Below are positions 18,143 to 30,007 of a stretch of 64,000 bases of DNA, piece after piece. This DNA is from Micrococcales bacterium 73-13. Its GTDB lineage: Bacteria; Actinomycetota; Actinomycetes; Actinomycetales; Microbacteriaceae. Position 1 is the stretch's first letter. Every line of letters begins with the position of its first letter. The DNA lies in NCBI GenBank assembly GCA_001898855.1, contig MKVN01000031.1, positions 1 through 64,000 on the forward strand, written 5' to 3'. The notes under the pieces were generated by a model. The model had not been told where the DNA came from. It saw only the letters and a list, made by a program, of their open reading frames with translations, and did not search any database. A program made the translations under genes and the position numbers.

Positions 18143-18943
18143 GTGGGCGATGGGACCTCGGCAGACCTGCGCGGCGCCGACACGATCGTGCTGGTCCCGA
18201 CCTACAACGAGGCGGCGAGCCTGCCGCCGCTCGTCGACCGCATCCGCGCCGCGGTCCCCGACGCCGACATCCTGGTGATCGACGACGCGAGCCCCGACGG
18301 CACCGGCGAGCTCGCGGAGCGGATCGCCGACGCCGACCCGCACGTGCGCGTGCTCCACCGGGCGGCCAAGGAGGGCCTCGGGCCCGCCTACCGCGCGGGG
18401 TACGAGGCGGCGCTCGCGCGCGGATACCGCTACCTCGTGCAGATGGACGCCGACGGCTCCCACCCGCCGGAGACCCTGCCGGAGATGCTCGCGGCGGCCG
18501 CGCGGCCGGGCACGGACCTCGTCATCGGGTCCCGCTGGGTGCCAGGCGGGCGCACGGTCGACTGGCCTCGGCACCGCGAGCTGCTCAGCCGCGCGGCGAA
18601 CGGCTATGCGCGTCGCATCCTGCGCATCCGGGTCGCCGACGTCACCGCGGGCTACCGGGTCTACCGGGCCGAGGCGCTGCGGGAGCTCGCCCTGGAGTCG
18701 ATCCGCTCCCACGGCTACTACTTCCAGGTGGAGATGACGGTGCGCGTGCTCGACCTCGGCGGCGGCGTGACCGAGGTCCCGATCGTCTTCGCGGAGCGCG
18801 AGGCCGGTGCGTCGAAGATGACGATGTCGATCATCGCCGAGGCCATGCTGCGCGTCACCTCGCTCGGGCTGCGGCGGCTCGGCCGCCGTTCCGAGGGCCG
18901 CGTCGAGCGCCGCGACGCGCCGGTGGCCGCGCCGCTCGAGTAG
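18143..18943 (+). CDS. Polyprenol monophosphomannose synthase (Ppm1/DPM1-like)
   Basis: 266-aa family-2 glycosyltransferase transferring mannose from GDP-mannose to polyprenyl phosphate, the donor for extracytoplasmic mannosylation. Motifs in order: VPTYNEAASL, DDASPDGTGEL, MDADGSHPPE (metal-binding DAD), GSRWVPGG, TAGYRVYR and FAEREAGASKM. No membrane anchor is seen, so this resembles the catalytic half of actinobacterial Ppm1. The GTG start directly follows the -10 box. Mannose-6-phosphate isomerase in this window would feed the same pathway. Confidence 0.9.
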   Translation: MGDGTSADLRGADTIVLVPTYNEAASLPPLVDRIRAAVPDADILVIDDASPDGTGELAERIADADPHVRVLHRAAKEGLGPAYRAGYEAALARGYRYLVQMDADGSHPPETLPEMLAAAARPGTDLVIGSRWVPGGRTVDWPRHRELLSRAANGYARRILRIRVADVTAGYRVYRAEALRELALESIRSHGYYFQVEMTVRVLDLGGGVTEVPIVFAEREAGASKMTMSIIAEAMLRVTSLGLRRLGRRSEGRVERRDAPVAAPLE

Positions 18944-18968
18944 CCGTGCGGCCGTCCGCCGGTCGTCC

Positions 18969-18997
18969 GTGACAAATGCAGGGCGAGGGTCTAGCGT
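18969..18997 (+). promoter_or_regulatory. Promoter of hpf (GTGACA-N17-TAGCGT)
   Basis: GTGACA at 18969-18974 and TAGCGT at 18992-18997 are spaced 17 bp; the hpf ATG is 55 bp further on, with an AGGAGGG ribosome-binding site. Confidence 0.6.
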
Positions 18998-19052
18998 GGC
19001 CCGAACAGCGCGAGACGCTGGACCCCCGGCGCGGCGCACGAGGAGGGCAACC

Positions 19053-19736
19053 ATGGACATCTCGCTCACCGCCAAGGGCCTCGACGTCCCGGACCGCTTC
19101 CGGGAGTACGCCGCCGAGAAGGCCGAGAAGATCGCCGCGCTCGCCGACCGGGCGATCGCGCTGCAGATCAAGGTGACGAGACACGCCGCGGGCAAGGGCT
19201 CCTCGGGCGACGACCGCGTCGAGCTGACCCTCGTCGGGCCCGGCCCGCTGGTGCGGGCGGAGGCGGCGGCCGCCGACAAGTACGCCGCGTTCGACCTGGC
19301 GCACGGCCGGCTGCTGGAGCGCGTGCGCGGGGCCAAGGACCGCCGCAAGGTGCACCGCGGTCGCCACCGGCCGGTCTCGCTGCACGACGCGACGGCGGAG
19401 GGCTTCCGCGCCGTCGACGTCACGCCGGCGAGCGTCGAGGTGCTGCAGGCCGTCGCCACCGGCTCGGTGCCCGTCCAGCCGGAGGCCGAGCCGGAGTGGT
19501 CGCCGGTGGTGATCCGTCGCAAGCTCTTCCCCGCCGCGACCATGACGGCCGACGACGCCGTCGACCACATGGAGCTCGTCGGGCACGACTTCTTCCTGTT
19601 CATCGACGCCGAGACCGACCGGCCGAGCGTCGTCTACCGCCGCAAGGGCTGGGCCTACGGGGTCATCGCGCTCGACGCGGAGGCCTCGGAGGCGGACTCG
19701 GCGGTCGGCCAGCGTGCGCGGAGGGCGAGCCGGTAG
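19053..19736 (+). CDS. hpf: Ribosome hibernation-promoting factor, long form
   Basis: 227 aa. The N-terminal S30AE domain (1-105, MDISLTAKGLDVPDRFREYA) binds the 30S decoding site. After a linker, the C-terminal domain (about 165-215, IRRKLFPAATMTADDAVDHMELVGHDFFLF, written here as overlapping motifs) mediates 100S dimer formation in long-form HPF. The ATG has AGGAGGG upstream. It lies directly before secA as in mycobacteria (Rv3241c-Rv3240c). Inactivation of ribosomes in stationary phase is the known family role. Confidence 0.94.
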   Translation: MDISLTAKGLDVPDRFREYAAEKAEKIAALADRAIALQIKVTRHAAGKGSSGDDRVELTLVGPGPLVRAEAAAADKYAAFDLAHGRLLERVRGAKDRRKVHRGRHRPVSLHDATAEGFRAVDVTPASVEVLQAVATGSVPVQPEAEPEWSPVVIRRKLFPAATMTADDAVDHMELVGHDFFLFIDAETDRPSVVYRRKGWAYGVIALDAEASEADSAVGQRARRASR

Positions 19737-19739
19737 ACT
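19734..19739 (+). promoter_or_regulatory. TAGACT -10 box at the hpf stop, upstream of secA
   Basis: TAGACT overlaps the hpf TAG stop and lies 41 bp before the secA GTG, which has its own TAGGAG ribosome-binding site. It may give secA an extra promoter besides read-through from hpf. Confidence 0.4.
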
Positions 19740-19780
19740 CCACGACTGGCGCAGGCGCGCCCTCGGTTAGGAGTTGATCC

Positions 19781-22573
<2,793 letters not shown>

Positions 22574-22582
22574 GGCCCCCGG

Positions 22583-23047
22583 TCACAGCACCGTCAGCTC
22601 CGACGCCCGCCATCGGCCGTCGACGCCGATCAGCCGCATCACGACGGCGCGGGTCCGCGGGGCGGTGTGCACCACGGTGACCGCCTCGACCGCGTCCTCC
22701 GTCGGATGCGCGATCCGGCAGGAGCCCATCGAGATGACCGGCAGCGCCGCGCGCCGACCCGTGGCGTGCCGGGCCCGCGCGGCGAGGATCGCCCGCGTGA
22801 GCAGCTGCGCGTAGACCGAGGGCTCCAGCCAGCGCGCGATCTGCTCGGGGTCGCGGGCTCCGGCGATGATCTCGACGACGCATCTCGCGAGGTTCCGCAC
22901 CAGCGGGGCCGGGTCGGGCAGCGCCGCGGCGGGGGTGCGCTGGCGCCCGAACAGCTCGCCGAACTGCGCGTCGGTGAGCCGTCGTCGTCGCGGCCGCGCG
23001 CCCGGCTCCTCGTCGCCGTCGTCGACCCGGGCCGTCGATCCCTGCAT
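22583..23047 (-). CDS. Rv3235 family protein
   Basis: 154 aa from the ATG at 23047, which has GGAG 4 bp upstream; the longer frame to 23083 has no better site. A basic/acidic low-complexity N-terminus (1-45) is followed by a compact domain: VRNLARCVVEIIAGARDPEQIARWLEP, written here in part, then ISMGSCRIAHPTEDAVEAVTVVH and the end GVDGRWRASELTVL. This matches the actinobacterial Rv3235 family, found next to secA. Function is unknown. It converges on secA with a 9-bp gap. Confidence 0.75.
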   Translation of the reverse strand: MQGSTARVDDGDEEPGARPRRRRLTDAQFGELFGRQRTPAAALPDPAPLVRNLARCVVEIIAGARDPEQIARWLEPSVYAQLLTRAILAARARHATGRRAALPVISMGSCRIAHPTEDAVEAVTVVHTAPRTRAVVMRLIGVDGRWRASELTVL

Positions 23048-23174
23048 GGTGCTCCATCCCGCACCGGTCCCGACGACATGCAACCACGCCGCGCGGCGCC
23101 GGGTCGAGCGGGAGCCCGAATTGTGGATAAGTCGGCCGCGTCCGCACCGTCGGTCGGCGTCGCCGCCGCCGCGC

Positions 23175-23180
23175 TAGCCT
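23175..23180 (+). promoter_or_regulatory. TAGCCT -10 box before pdtaS
   Basis: TAGCCT ends 6 bp before the GTG at 23187; a leaderless transcript is expected. Confidence 0.5.
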
Positions 23181-23186
23181 GGGTCG

Positions 23187-24683
23187 GTGTCGACGCTGAG
23201 CGATCTCATCGAGGAGCACGGACGGGCGACGCCGGCGGACATCGAGTGGCTGCACCTGCTGCTCGCCGACACGCAGCTGCTCGCCGACCTCTCCTTCGCG
23301 GACATCGTGATCTGGGCGCCGACCACCGACGGCTCGTTCATCGCGACCGCGCTGACCCGGCCGGGCGGCGCCGCGACGATGTTCTTCCGCGACATCGTCG
23401 GCCAGCGCATCGGCTCGGAGCTGCGCGCGCAGGTGCAGCAGGCCTTCGACGAGCAGCGGGTGGTCGACGCCGACTCCGCCGACTGGTCGGACGAGACCGC
23501 GACGCATGTGCGGGCGGTGCCGGTGCGCCGGGGCGGCGTGGCGGCGGGTTCGGCGCCCATCGCGGTGCTCACCCGGCACTCGAACCTCTCCGACGCGCGG
23601 ACGCCGAGCCGTCAGGAGCTCACGTTCAACCAGTCCGCGAACGACCTGTTCGACATGATCGCGGCCGGGGCCTTCCCGGACCTCGACGCGCCGAGCGTGC
23701 CGCGGCGCTTCGCCCCGCGCGCCTCCGACGGCCTGATCCGGATCGACGCGGAGGGCATCGTCACGTTCGCCAGTCCGAACGCGCTGTCCGCGTTCAACCG
23801 CCTCGGCTTCGAGGGCGAGCTGGAGGGGGAGTCGCTGCCGGAGCTCACCACGGAGCTCATCGGGAGCCGGGCGGTCGTCGACGAGTCCCTCCCGCTGGTG
23901 CTCACCGGACGGGCGCCATGGCGCGCCGACGTCGAGGCGCGCGGCGGGGTCGTCGCGCTCCGCGCGGTGCCGGTGCGCCGGGGCGGCGAGCGGACCGGGG
24001 CGATCCTGCTGGTCCGGGACGTCACCGAGGTGCGCCGGCAGGAGCGCGAGCTGCTGACCAAGGACGCGACGATCCGCGAGATCCACCATCGGGTCAAGAA
24101 CAACCTGCAGACCGTCGCGTCGCTGCTGCGCATCCAGGCCCGCCGGACCCACAGCGACGAGGCGCGCGACGCGCTGCAGCAGGCGATGCGCCGCGTCTCG
24201 GCGATCGCCGTCGTGCACGACACCCTCTCCGAGGGGCTCAGCCAGAGCGTCGACTTCGACGTCGTCTTCGAGCGGGTGCTGATGCTCGCCGCCGAGGTGG
24301 CGTCCAGCCACACCACACGGGTGCAGCCGACGCTGCGCGGGTCCTTCGGCGAGCTGCCCAGCGAGTACGCGACGCCGCTGGCCCTCGCGCTGACGGAGCT
24401 CGTCACCAACTCGGTCGAGCACGGCCTCGCCGGTCGGGACGACGGCGAGGTGGTGATCACGGCGACGCGCACCGACGACCGGCTCACCGTCGTGGTCTAC
24501 GACAACGGCGCGGGCCTGGCGGAGGGCAAGGTCGGCTCGGGCCTCGGCACGCAGATCGTGCGCACGCTCATCCAGGGCGAGCTGTCCGGCTCGATCGACT
24601 GGCACACCCTGACCGGCAGCGGCACCGAGGTCACCATCGAGGTGCCGCTGACCTGGCTGCGCCGCGGCCGGTTCGCCGACTGA
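23187..24683 (+). CDS. pdtaS: Cytoplasmic sensor histidine kinase PdtaS (HisKA_2 type)
   Basis: 498 aa, no membrane spans. An N-terminal GAF-like domain (about 5-150) and a PAS domain (about 175-285, VRDVTEVRRQE at its end) precede the HisKA_2 box REIHHRVKNNLQTVASLL (298-315, phosphoacceptor H300 or H301). The HATPase domain has ALTELVTNSVEHGL and GSGLGTQIV. It matches mycobacterial PdtaS (Rv3220c), which phosphorylates the RNA-binding antiterminator PdtaR. As in M. tuberculosis it is beside whiB1. No pdtaR gene lies in the window. Confidence 0.92.
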   Translation: MSTLSDLIEEHGRATPADIEWLHLLLADTQLLADLSFADIVIWAPTTDGSFIATALTRPGGAATMFFRDIVGQRIGSELRAQVQQAFDEQRVVDADSADWSDETATHVRAVPVRRGGVAAGSAPIAVLTRHSNLSDARTPSRQELTFNQSANDLFDMIAAGAFPDLDAPSVPRRFAPRASDGLIRIDAEGIVTFASPNALSAFNRLGFEGELEGESLPELTTELIGSRAVVDESLPLVLTGRAPWRADVEARGGVVALRAVPVRRGGERTGAILLVRDVTEVRRQERELLTKDATIREIHHRVKNNLQTVASLLRIQARRTHSDEARDALQQAMRRVSAIAVVHDTLSEGLSQSVDFDVVFERVLMLAAEVASSHTTRVQPTLRGSFGELPSEYATPLALALTELVTNSVEHGLAGRDDGEVVITATRTDDRLTVVVYDNGAGLAEGKVGSGLGTQIVRTLIQGELSGSIDWHTLTGSGTEVTIEVPLTWLRRGRFAD

Positions 24684-24719
24684 GCCCGGTCGAGGCTCAG
24701 CGGGCCACGGGGTCGTCGG

Positions 24720-24968
24720 CTAGGAGGCCCGGCGGGCGCGCGCCGCGCGGCGCTTCAGCGCCCGGCGCTCGTCCTCGGAGAGGCCGCCCCAGACGCCGGA
24801 GTCCTGCGAGGTGTCGAGCGCGTACTGCAGGCACATCTCGGTGACGGTGCACGTCGCGCACACCGCCTTCGCCTTCTCGATCTGCTCGACGGCGGGACCG
24901 GTGTTCCCGATCGGGAAGAAGAGCTCGGGATCCGCGGTGAGGCAGGCTGCTTTGTCGCGCCAGTCCAT
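24720..24968 (-). CDS. whiB1: WhiB1-type iron-sulfur transcriptional regulator
   Basis: 82 aa with four cluster cysteines, C9-X27-C37-X2-C40-X5-C46, the GVWGGLSEDERR turn and a basic C-terminus that contacts DNA. The MDWRDKAACL start and short length match WhiB1, an essential NO-sensitive [4Fe-4S] regulator that binds the primary sigma factor in mycobacteria. The ATG at 24968 follows GAAGGAG. It converges on pdtaS, as in Rv3219-Rv3220c. Confidence 0.94.
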   Translation of the reverse strand: MDWRDKAACLTADPELFFPIGNTGPAVEQIEKAKAVCATCTVTEMCLQYALDTSQDSGVWGGLSEDERRALKRRAARARRAS

Positions 24969-25005
24969 GGGGTGGTACTCCTTCGGTGCTGCAGCTCACG
25001 GCGCG

Positions 25006-25059
25006 CCAGAGGGACTCTGGCACAGGGCGTCAGCCCCGAGCCGGGAGACTTCACGTGAA
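25006..25059. promoter_or_regulatory. Two palindromes upstream of whiB1
   Basis: An inverted repeat CCAGAG-GGA-CTCTGG (25006-25020) and the palindrome TTCACGTGAA (25050-25059) lie 38 and 82 bp upstream of the whiB1 start in the 187-bp gap shared with a divergent gene. Either could be an operator; the cognate regulator is unknown. Confidence 0.35.
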
Positions 25060-25096
25060 CCGCTCGCACCATCGGGAGCCGGAAATCAACGTCATC

Positions 25097-25102
25097 TAGA
25101 AT
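25097..25102 (+). promoter_or_regulatory. TAGAAT -10 box upstream of a small membrane protein gene
   Basis: TAGAAT lies 53 bp before the GTG at 25156, in a locally AT-rich stretch. The gene has a separate GGGAG ribosome-binding site. Confidence 0.4.
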
Positions 25103-25155
25103 CCCATAGTGGGTGACGAATATCAATCATTTTCTCGATGATCGGGAGTGAATGC

Positions 25156-25566
25156 GTGTCGGTTGCAGTCGAGCGTTCACCGGCCCAGCTCGTCGTCCTG
25201 ACCTGGATCGTGCTCCTGGAGGCGGCGGTCCTCGCGGCCGGCACGCTGTTCCTCGCCTGGGAGCTGTTCGTCGGGGACGCGCAGGACCTGCGCTCCGCGA
25301 TCGCGCTCACCGTGACCACGGCCCTGCTGACCATCGGCGTCGCCGTGGTGGGCGTCGGGCTCGCCCGGCGCTGGGCGCGCATCCGCGGCGGCGTCCTGCT
25401 CTGGCAGATCCTGCAGATCGCCCTCTCGATCGGCGCCTTCCAGGGGCTGCTCGGCCCGGCCTGGATCGGCTGGCTGCTGCTGGTGCCGGCCGGCGTCGCG
25501 ATCTGGCTGCTCTTCACGAAGCCGGTGACCGCGGTCTTCCAGGCGCGCGACGCCGAGCGCCGCTGA
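25156..25566 (+). CDS. Small four-helix membrane protein, function unknown
   Basis: 136 aa from a GTG with GGGAG 7 bp upstream; an in-frame ATG at 25138 has no such site. Four hydrophobic segments are visible at about 11-35, 47-70, 77-98 and 100-118, with a positively charged loop (ARRWARIRGG) between the second and third and a C-terminal cytoplasmic tail. No family was recognised with confidence. It diverges from whiB1 and converges on bcp with a 19-bp gap. Confidence 0.7.
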   Translation: MSVAVERSPAQLVVLTWIVLLEAAVLAAGTLFLAWELFVGDAQDLRSAIALTVTTALLTIGVAVVGVGLARRWARIRGGVLLWQILQIALSIGAFQGLLGPAWIGWLLLVPAGVAIWLLFTKPVTAVFQARDAERR

Positions 25567-25585
25567 GCCGGGGCCTCGCGCGGGG

Positions 25586-26068
25586 CTACGGCTCGATGCC
25601 GAGCAGCCGGCGCAGCCGGCCGACGTGCCCGGTCGCCTTCACGTTGTAGAGCGCGTGCTCGACGCGCCCCTTCGCGTCGATGACGAAGGTCGAGCGGATG
25701 ACGCCGTCGAAGGTCCGCCCGTACAGCAGCTTCGGCCCCCAGACCCCGTAGGCGCGCATCACCCGGTGCCGCTCGTCGGAGAGCAGCGGGAAGTTGAGCG
25801 CGTCGCGCTCGCGGAACCTCGCGAGCTGCGCCGGCGGATCCGGGGAGACGCCGAGCACCGCCAGGCCGGAGGCCGCGAGCGCCTGGATGCTGTCGCGGAA
25901 GTCGCAGGCCTGCAGCGCGCAGCCGGGCGTGAGCGCGGCGGGGTAGAAGTAGAGCACCACCCGTCGTCCCCGGTAGTCGGCGAGGCGCACGGCCGCCCCG
26001 TCCTGGTCCGGGAGCGAGAACGCGGGAGCGCGATCGCCCGCCTCGAGCCGGGTCGGATGGTCGCTCAC
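25586..26068 (-). CDS. bcp: Thioredoxin-dependent thiol peroxidase (BCP/PrxQ type)
   Basis: 160-aa peroxiredoxin reducing hydroperoxides with thioredoxin. The peroxidatic cysteine is C50 in LTPGC, followed by a second cysteine C55 in ALQACDFRD, the PrxQ-type C-X4-C pair that can form an intramolecular disulfide. GLAVLGVSPDPP and NFPLLSDE are family landmarks. Transcribed towards the small membrane protein gene and away from tRNA-Lys. Confidence 0.93.
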   Translation of the reverse strand: MSDHPTRLEAGDRAPAFSLPDQDGAAVRLADYRGRRVVLYFYPAALTPGCALQACDFRDSIQALAASGLAVLGVSPDPPAQLARFRERDALNFPLLSDERHRVMRAYGVWGPKLLYGRTFDGVIRSTFVIDAKGRVEHALYNVKATGHVGRLRRLLGIEP

Positions 26069-26109
26069 ACCTCGACCCTAGCGGCGCCCTCGGGCCGGTC
26101 CCATCGTGG

Positions 26110-26115
26110 TAGTCT
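26110..26115 (+). promoter_or_regulatory. TAGTCT -10 box upstream of tRNA-Lys
   Basis: TAGTCT lies 24 bp before the first base of the mature tRNA, a normal distance for a short 5' leader. Confidence 0.5.
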
Positions 26116-26138
26116 CGGTGACCGGCCCTGCGGGCCGC

Positions 26139-26211
26139 GCGCCTCTAGCTCAATTGGCAGAGCAAGTGACTCTTAATCACTGGGTTCCGGGTTCGAGTCC
26201 CGGGGGGCGTA
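26139..26211 (+). tRNA. tRNA-Lys (anticodon CTT)
   Basis: Cloverleaf of 73 nt. The acceptor stem GCGCCTC pairs with GGGGCGT (including G-T pairs) and is followed by discriminator A. D stem GCTC/GAGC, anticodon stem AGTGA/TCACT with loop CTCTTAA giving anticodon CTT, and T arm CCGGG-TTCGAGT-CCCGG. The 3' CCA is not encoded. Confidence 0.95.
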
Positions 26212-26299
26212 CCGCCGATCAAGCGAACGCTCGGCTGCGTGCACCCGGCGACGACGACTTGGCAGTCGCGTCCTCGAGCGACGAAGGGGCCCTCAACTC

Positions 26300-27841
26300 A
26301 TGCAGATCGGCATCGTCGCTGAGTCCGCTGCGGGCGAGACGCGGGTGGCCGCGACGCCCTCGACGGCGGCTCAGCTGATCAAGCTCGGCTACCAGGTCGC
26401 GGTCGCGGCCGGTGCGGGCGCGCTGGCGAGCTTCCCGGACGCCGACTACGCCGCCGCGGGCGCGACCGTCGTGCCGCCGGAGGAGGCCTGGTCCGCCGAC
26501 GTCGTGCTCACGGTGAACGCGCCGAGCGATGCGGAGCTCGCCCGGCTGCGGCCCGGTGCGACGCTGGTGTCCTGGCTCAGCCCGGGCCTGCACCCGGAGC
26601 TGGTCGAGCGGCTCGCCGCGCTGCCGATCACGGCGCTCGCCGTCGACGCGGTGCCCCGCATCTCGCGCGCCCAGTCGATGGACGTGCTCTCCTCCACGGC
26701 GAACATCGCCGGCTACCGCGCGGTGATCGAGGCGGCGAACGAGTTCGGCCGCTTCTTCACCGGCCAGGTGACCGCGGCCGGCAAGGTCCCCCCGGCGAAG
26801 GTGCTCGTCGCCGGCGCGGGCGTCGCCGGACTCGCCGCGATCGGCGCGGCCTCCAGCCTCGGCGCGATCGTGCGCGCGACCGACCCGCGGCCGGAGGTCG
26901 CCGACCAGGTGCGCTCGATCGGCGGCAGCTATCTCGCGGTCGAGGTCGAGGTGGAGCAGTCGACCGACGGGTACGCGAAGGCGACCAGCGAGGCGTACGA
27001 CCGCCGTGCCGCGGAGCTCTACTCCGAGCAGGCCCGCGACGTCGACATCATCATCACCACCGCGAACATCCCCGGCCGGAAGGCCCCGGTGCTCATCACC
27101 GCCGCGGACGTCGCCTCGATGCGCTCCGGCTCCGTCATCGTCGACCTCGCGGCGGCCAACGGCGGCAACGTCGAGGGCACGGTGCCCGGCGAGCGGGCGG
27201 TCACGGCCAACGGGGTCATCATCATCGGCTACACCGACCTCGCGCGCCGGCTGCCCGCCCAGGCGAGCCAGCTGTACGGCCAGAACCTCGTCAACCTGCT
27301 CAAGCTGCTCACCCCGGCCAAGGACGGCGTGCTGACCCTCGACTTCGACGACGTCGTGCAGCGCGCGATCACGGTGGTCCGCGACGGCGAGCAGCTCTGG
27401 CCGCCGCCGGCGGTGCAGGTCTCGGCGGCGCCGGCCGCCCCGGCCGCCCAGCAGGCCCAGGCCCGGCCCGAGGCCGCCGCGAAGCGGTCCCGCCCCTGGC
27501 TGCGGGTGCTGCTCGCGGCGATCGGCGGCGCGGTGCTGCTGGCCGGCATCGCGTTCGCCCCGGCGCCGCTGCCGCAGCACCTGACCGTGTTCGCGCTCGC
27601 GGTCGCCGTCGGCTTCCTGGTGATCGGCGCCGTCCACCACGCGCTGCACACGCCGCTGATGAGCGTCACGAACGCGATCTCCGGCGTCGTCGTGGTCGGC
27701 GCCCTGCTGCAGCTCGCGACGCCGGACTGGACGGTCAAGGCGCTCGCCTTCGTCGCGGTGCTGCTGGTCAGCATCAACATCTTCGGCGGGTTCGCCGTGA
27801 CCAGACGGATGCTCGCGATGTTCCGGAAGGCGGAGAGGTAG
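26300..27841 (+). CDS. pntA: NAD(P) transhydrogenase, alpha subunit (domain I plus membrane helices)
   Basis: 513 aa. Residues 1-375 form the NAD(H)-binding domain [23 protein letters not shown], then the Rossmann motif [18 protein letters not shown] linker rich in A, P and Q (about 378-395) leads to four membrane helices (about 397-505) of domain II. Together with PntB it couples hydride transfer from NADH to NADP to proton translocation, supplying NADPH. GAAGGGG lies upstream of the ATG. The gene is separated from pntB by 2 bp. Confidence 0.95.
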   Translation: MQIGIVAESAAGETRVAATPSTAAQLIKLGYQVAVAAGAGALASFPDADYAAAGATVVPPEEAWSADVVLTVNAPSDAELARLRPGATLVSWLSPGLHPELVERLAALPITALAVDAVPRISRAQSMDVLSSTANIAGYRAVIEAANEFGRFFTGQVTAAGKVPPAKVLVAGAGVAGLAAIGAASSLGAIVRATDPRPEVADQVRSIGGSYLAVEVEVEQSTDGYAKATSEAYDRRAAELYSEQARDVDIIITTANIPGRKAPVLITAADVASMRSGSVIVDLAAANGGNVEGTVPGERAVTANGVIIIGYTDLARRLPAQASQLYGQNLVNLLKLLTPAKDGVLTLDFDDVVQRAITVVRDGEQLWPPPAVQVSAAPAAPAAQQAQARPEAAAKRSRPWLRVLLAAIGGAVLLAGIAFAPAPLPQHLTVFALAVAVGFLVIGAVHHALHTPLMSVTNAISGVVVVGALLQLATPDWTVKALAFVAVLLVSINIFGGFAVTRRMLAMFRKAER

Positions 27842-27843
27842 CC

Positions 27844-29256
27844 ATGGACGCCGCCACCTGGATCGGCCCCCTCGCGGTCGGCGCGTACATCGTCGCCGCG
27901 CTGCTGTTCGTCTTCTCGCTCGGCGGGCTGTCCAAGCACGAGACGGCCCGCGCCGGCGTCGGCTACGGCATCGCGGGCATGGCGCTCGCGCTCGTCGCGA
28001 GCCTCACGCTGCTCGCCCTCGGCGACCCGCTGGTCGGGCTGATCGGCGCCCTCGTCGCGATCGTCGTCGGCGCCGCGATCGGCCTGTGGCGCGCCGCGCG
28101 GGTGCAGATGACCGGCATGCCGCAGTTCATCGCCCTGATGCACTCCTTCGTCGGGCTCGCCGCCGTGTTCATCGGCTGGAACGGCTTCCTCGCCCCCGGG
28201 GCGGTCCCGCACGAGCTCGAGGGCATCCATCGCGCGGAGGTCTTCATCGGCGTGTTCATCGGCGCGGTGACGTTCACCGGCTCGATCATCGCGTTCCTGA
28301 AGCTCTCCGAGCGGATGAGGTCGGCGCCGCTGGTGCTACCGGGGCGCAACTGGCTGAACCTGCTCGCGCTCGTCGCGTTCATCGCGTTCACGGTCTGGTT
28401 CGTCATCGACCCGCAGCTCTGGCTGCTCGTCGCGGTGACGGCGATCGCGCTGCTGCTCGGCCTGCACCTGGTCGCCTCGATCGGCGGCGGCGACATGCCG
28501 GTCGTCATCTCCATGCTGAACAGCTACTCGGGCTGGGCGGCGGCCGCCTCCGGCTTCCTGCTGTCCAACGACCTGCTCATCATCGCCGGCGCCCTGGTCG
28601 GCGCCTCCGGCGCCTACCTCAGCTACATCATGTGCCGCGCGATGAACCGCTCGTTCATCTCCGTGATCCTCGGCGGCTACGGCATCGCCGCGCCCTCCCG
28701 GTCGGAGGCGGCGACGGGGGAGCACCGCGAGACGAGCGCCGAGGAGGTCGCCCGGCTGCTCGCCGATGCGCGCTCGGTGGTCATCACCCCCGGCTACGGC
28801 ATGGCCGTCGCGCAGGCGCAGTACCCCGTCGCCGAGCTCACCCGCCTGCTGCGCGAGCGCGGTGTCGAGGTGCGCTTCGGCATCCATCCGGTCGCCGGCC
28901 GGCTGCCCGGCCACATGAACGTGCTGCTGGCCGAGGCGAAGGTCCCGTACGACATCGTGCTGGAGATGGACGAGATCAACGACGACCTCGCGGACACCTC
29001 GGTCGTGCTCGTCATCGGCGCGAACGACACCGTCAACCCGGCCGCGGCCGAGGACCCGGGCAGCCCGATCGCCGGCATGCCGGTGCTGCGGGTCTGGGAG
29101 GCGGAGAACGTCGTCGTGTTCAAGCGCTCGATGGCCTCCGGCTACGCCGGCGTGCCGAACCCGCTGTTCTACCGGGAGAACGCCGCGATGCTGTTCGGCG
29201 ACGCCAAGGACCGCGTCGAGGACATCGTGCGCGCGCTCGCCGCCGTGCACCGCTGA
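27844..29256 (+). CDS. pntB: NAD(P) transhydrogenase, beta subunit
   Basis: 470 aa. About nine membrane helices in residues 1-270 ([48 protein letters not shown], each shown in part) complete the proton channel. The C-terminal NADP-binding domain III follows ([51 protein letters not shown]). It follows pntA in the two-gene arrangement where domains I and II-alpha are fused. Confidence 0.96.
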   Translation: MDAATWIGPLAVGAYIVAALLFVFSLGGLSKHETARAGVGYGIAGMALALVASLTLLALGDPLVGLIGALVAIVVGAAIGLWRAARVQMTGMPQFIALMHSFVGLAAVFIGWNGFLAPGAVPHELEGIHRAEVFIGVFIGAVTFTGSIIAFLKLSERMRSAPLVLPGRNWLNLLALVAFIAFTVWFVIDPQLWLLVAVTAIALLLGLHLVASIGGGDMPVVISMLNSYSGWAAAASGFLLSNDLLIIAGALVGASGAYLSYIMCRAMNRSFISVILGGYGIAAPSRSEAATGEHRETSAEEVARLLADARSVVITPGYGMAVAQAQYPVAELTRLLRERGVEVRFGIHPVAGRLPGHMNVLLAEAKVPYDIVLEMDEINDDLADTSVVLVIGANDTVNPAAAEDPGSPIAGMPVLRVWEAENVVVFKRSMASGYAGVPNPLFYRENAAMLFGDAKDRVEDIVRALAAVHR

Positions 29257-29269
29257 CGCGGGGACCGCG

Positions 29270-29977
29270 GTGGACCGGCTCGAGATCGGCGGCACCTACA
29301 ACTTCCGCGAGGCCGCCCCTGGCGCGATCCGGCCCGCGCTGCTCTACCGCTCCGACGCGCTGCACCGGCTCACCCGCGACGGGCGCGCCGCGCTCGCCGG
29401 CCTCGGCATCCGCACCGTGGTCGACCTGCGCAGCGGCCTCGACCGCCGCATCGGCGGCCGCGACCGGCTGCGCGGCGTCGACGCGCGGCTGCACCGCATC
29501 CCGATCCACGCGGGCGGGCTCGACCCGAGCACGATCGAGATCCGGCGCGTCTACCGGGCCATCCTGGGCGAGGAGGGCGCCGCGGTCGGCGCGGCGATCC
29601 GGACCATCGCGGAGGCCGACGGGCCGATCGTCGTGCACTGCACCGCGGGGAAGGACCGCACCGGCCTGGTCGTCGCGCTGACCCTGCTCGCGGTCGGGGT
29701 CGACGCCGACCGGGTCGTCGCCGACTACGCCCTCACGGAGCGGAACCTCGCCGGCGCCTGGACCGAGGGGATGCTGCGCCGGGTGCGCCGCTTCCGCGTC
29801 CCGATGAACGACCGGCTCCTCGAGGTGCTCGCGCACTCGCCGGAGCCGGTGCTCCGGGAGACGCTCGCCTGGGTCGACGCCGAGCACGGCGGGGTGCCGG
29901 CCTACCTCGACTCGGTCGGCGTCGGCGAGCCGGTCGTCGCGCGGCTGCGCGACCGCCTCGTCCGCCCCGGCGGCTAG
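29270..29977 (+). CDS. Tyrosine-protein phosphatase (PTP/MptpB-like)
   Basis: 235 aa from a GTG 13 bp after pntB. The P-loop HCTAGKDRTG carries nucleophile C124 and R130, the C-X5-R signature. TYNFREA at the N-terminus and RSDALHRLT fit the Y_phosphatase3 family that includes MptpB, a lipid/protein phosphatase. No signal peptide is seen. Co-transcription with pntAB is likely by spacing, but a functional link is not evident. Confidence 0.87.
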   Translation: MDRLEIGGTYNFREAAPGAIRPALLYRSDALHRLTRDGRAALAGLGIRTVVDLRSGLDRRIGGRDRLRGVDARLHRIPIHAGGLDPSTIEIRRVYRAILGEEGAAVGAAIRTIAEADGPIVVHCTAGKDRTGLVVALTLLAVGVDADRVVADYALTERNLAGAWTEGMLRRVRRFRVPMNDRLLEVLAHSPEPVLRETLAWVDAEHGGVPAYLDSVGVGEPVVARLRDRLVRPGG

Positions 29978-30000
29978 GGCCGTGCGCCCCGCACCGGCCC
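29977..30000. terminator. Probable terminator between the phosphatase and VIT1-family genes
   Basis: GGGCCGTGC pairs with GCACCGGCCC with one bulged C and a 5-nt loop, between convergent stops at 29977 and 30008. Confidence 0.5.
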
Positions 30001-30007
30001 GGGCTGC

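Noticed and set aside
15347..19603. A 1,418-codon minus-strand frame over mtrB, lpqB, ComF-type, ppm and hpf genes
   Set aside because: High GC removes stops from antisense frames. All five plus-strand genes are recognisable families, and the antisense product is low-complexity.
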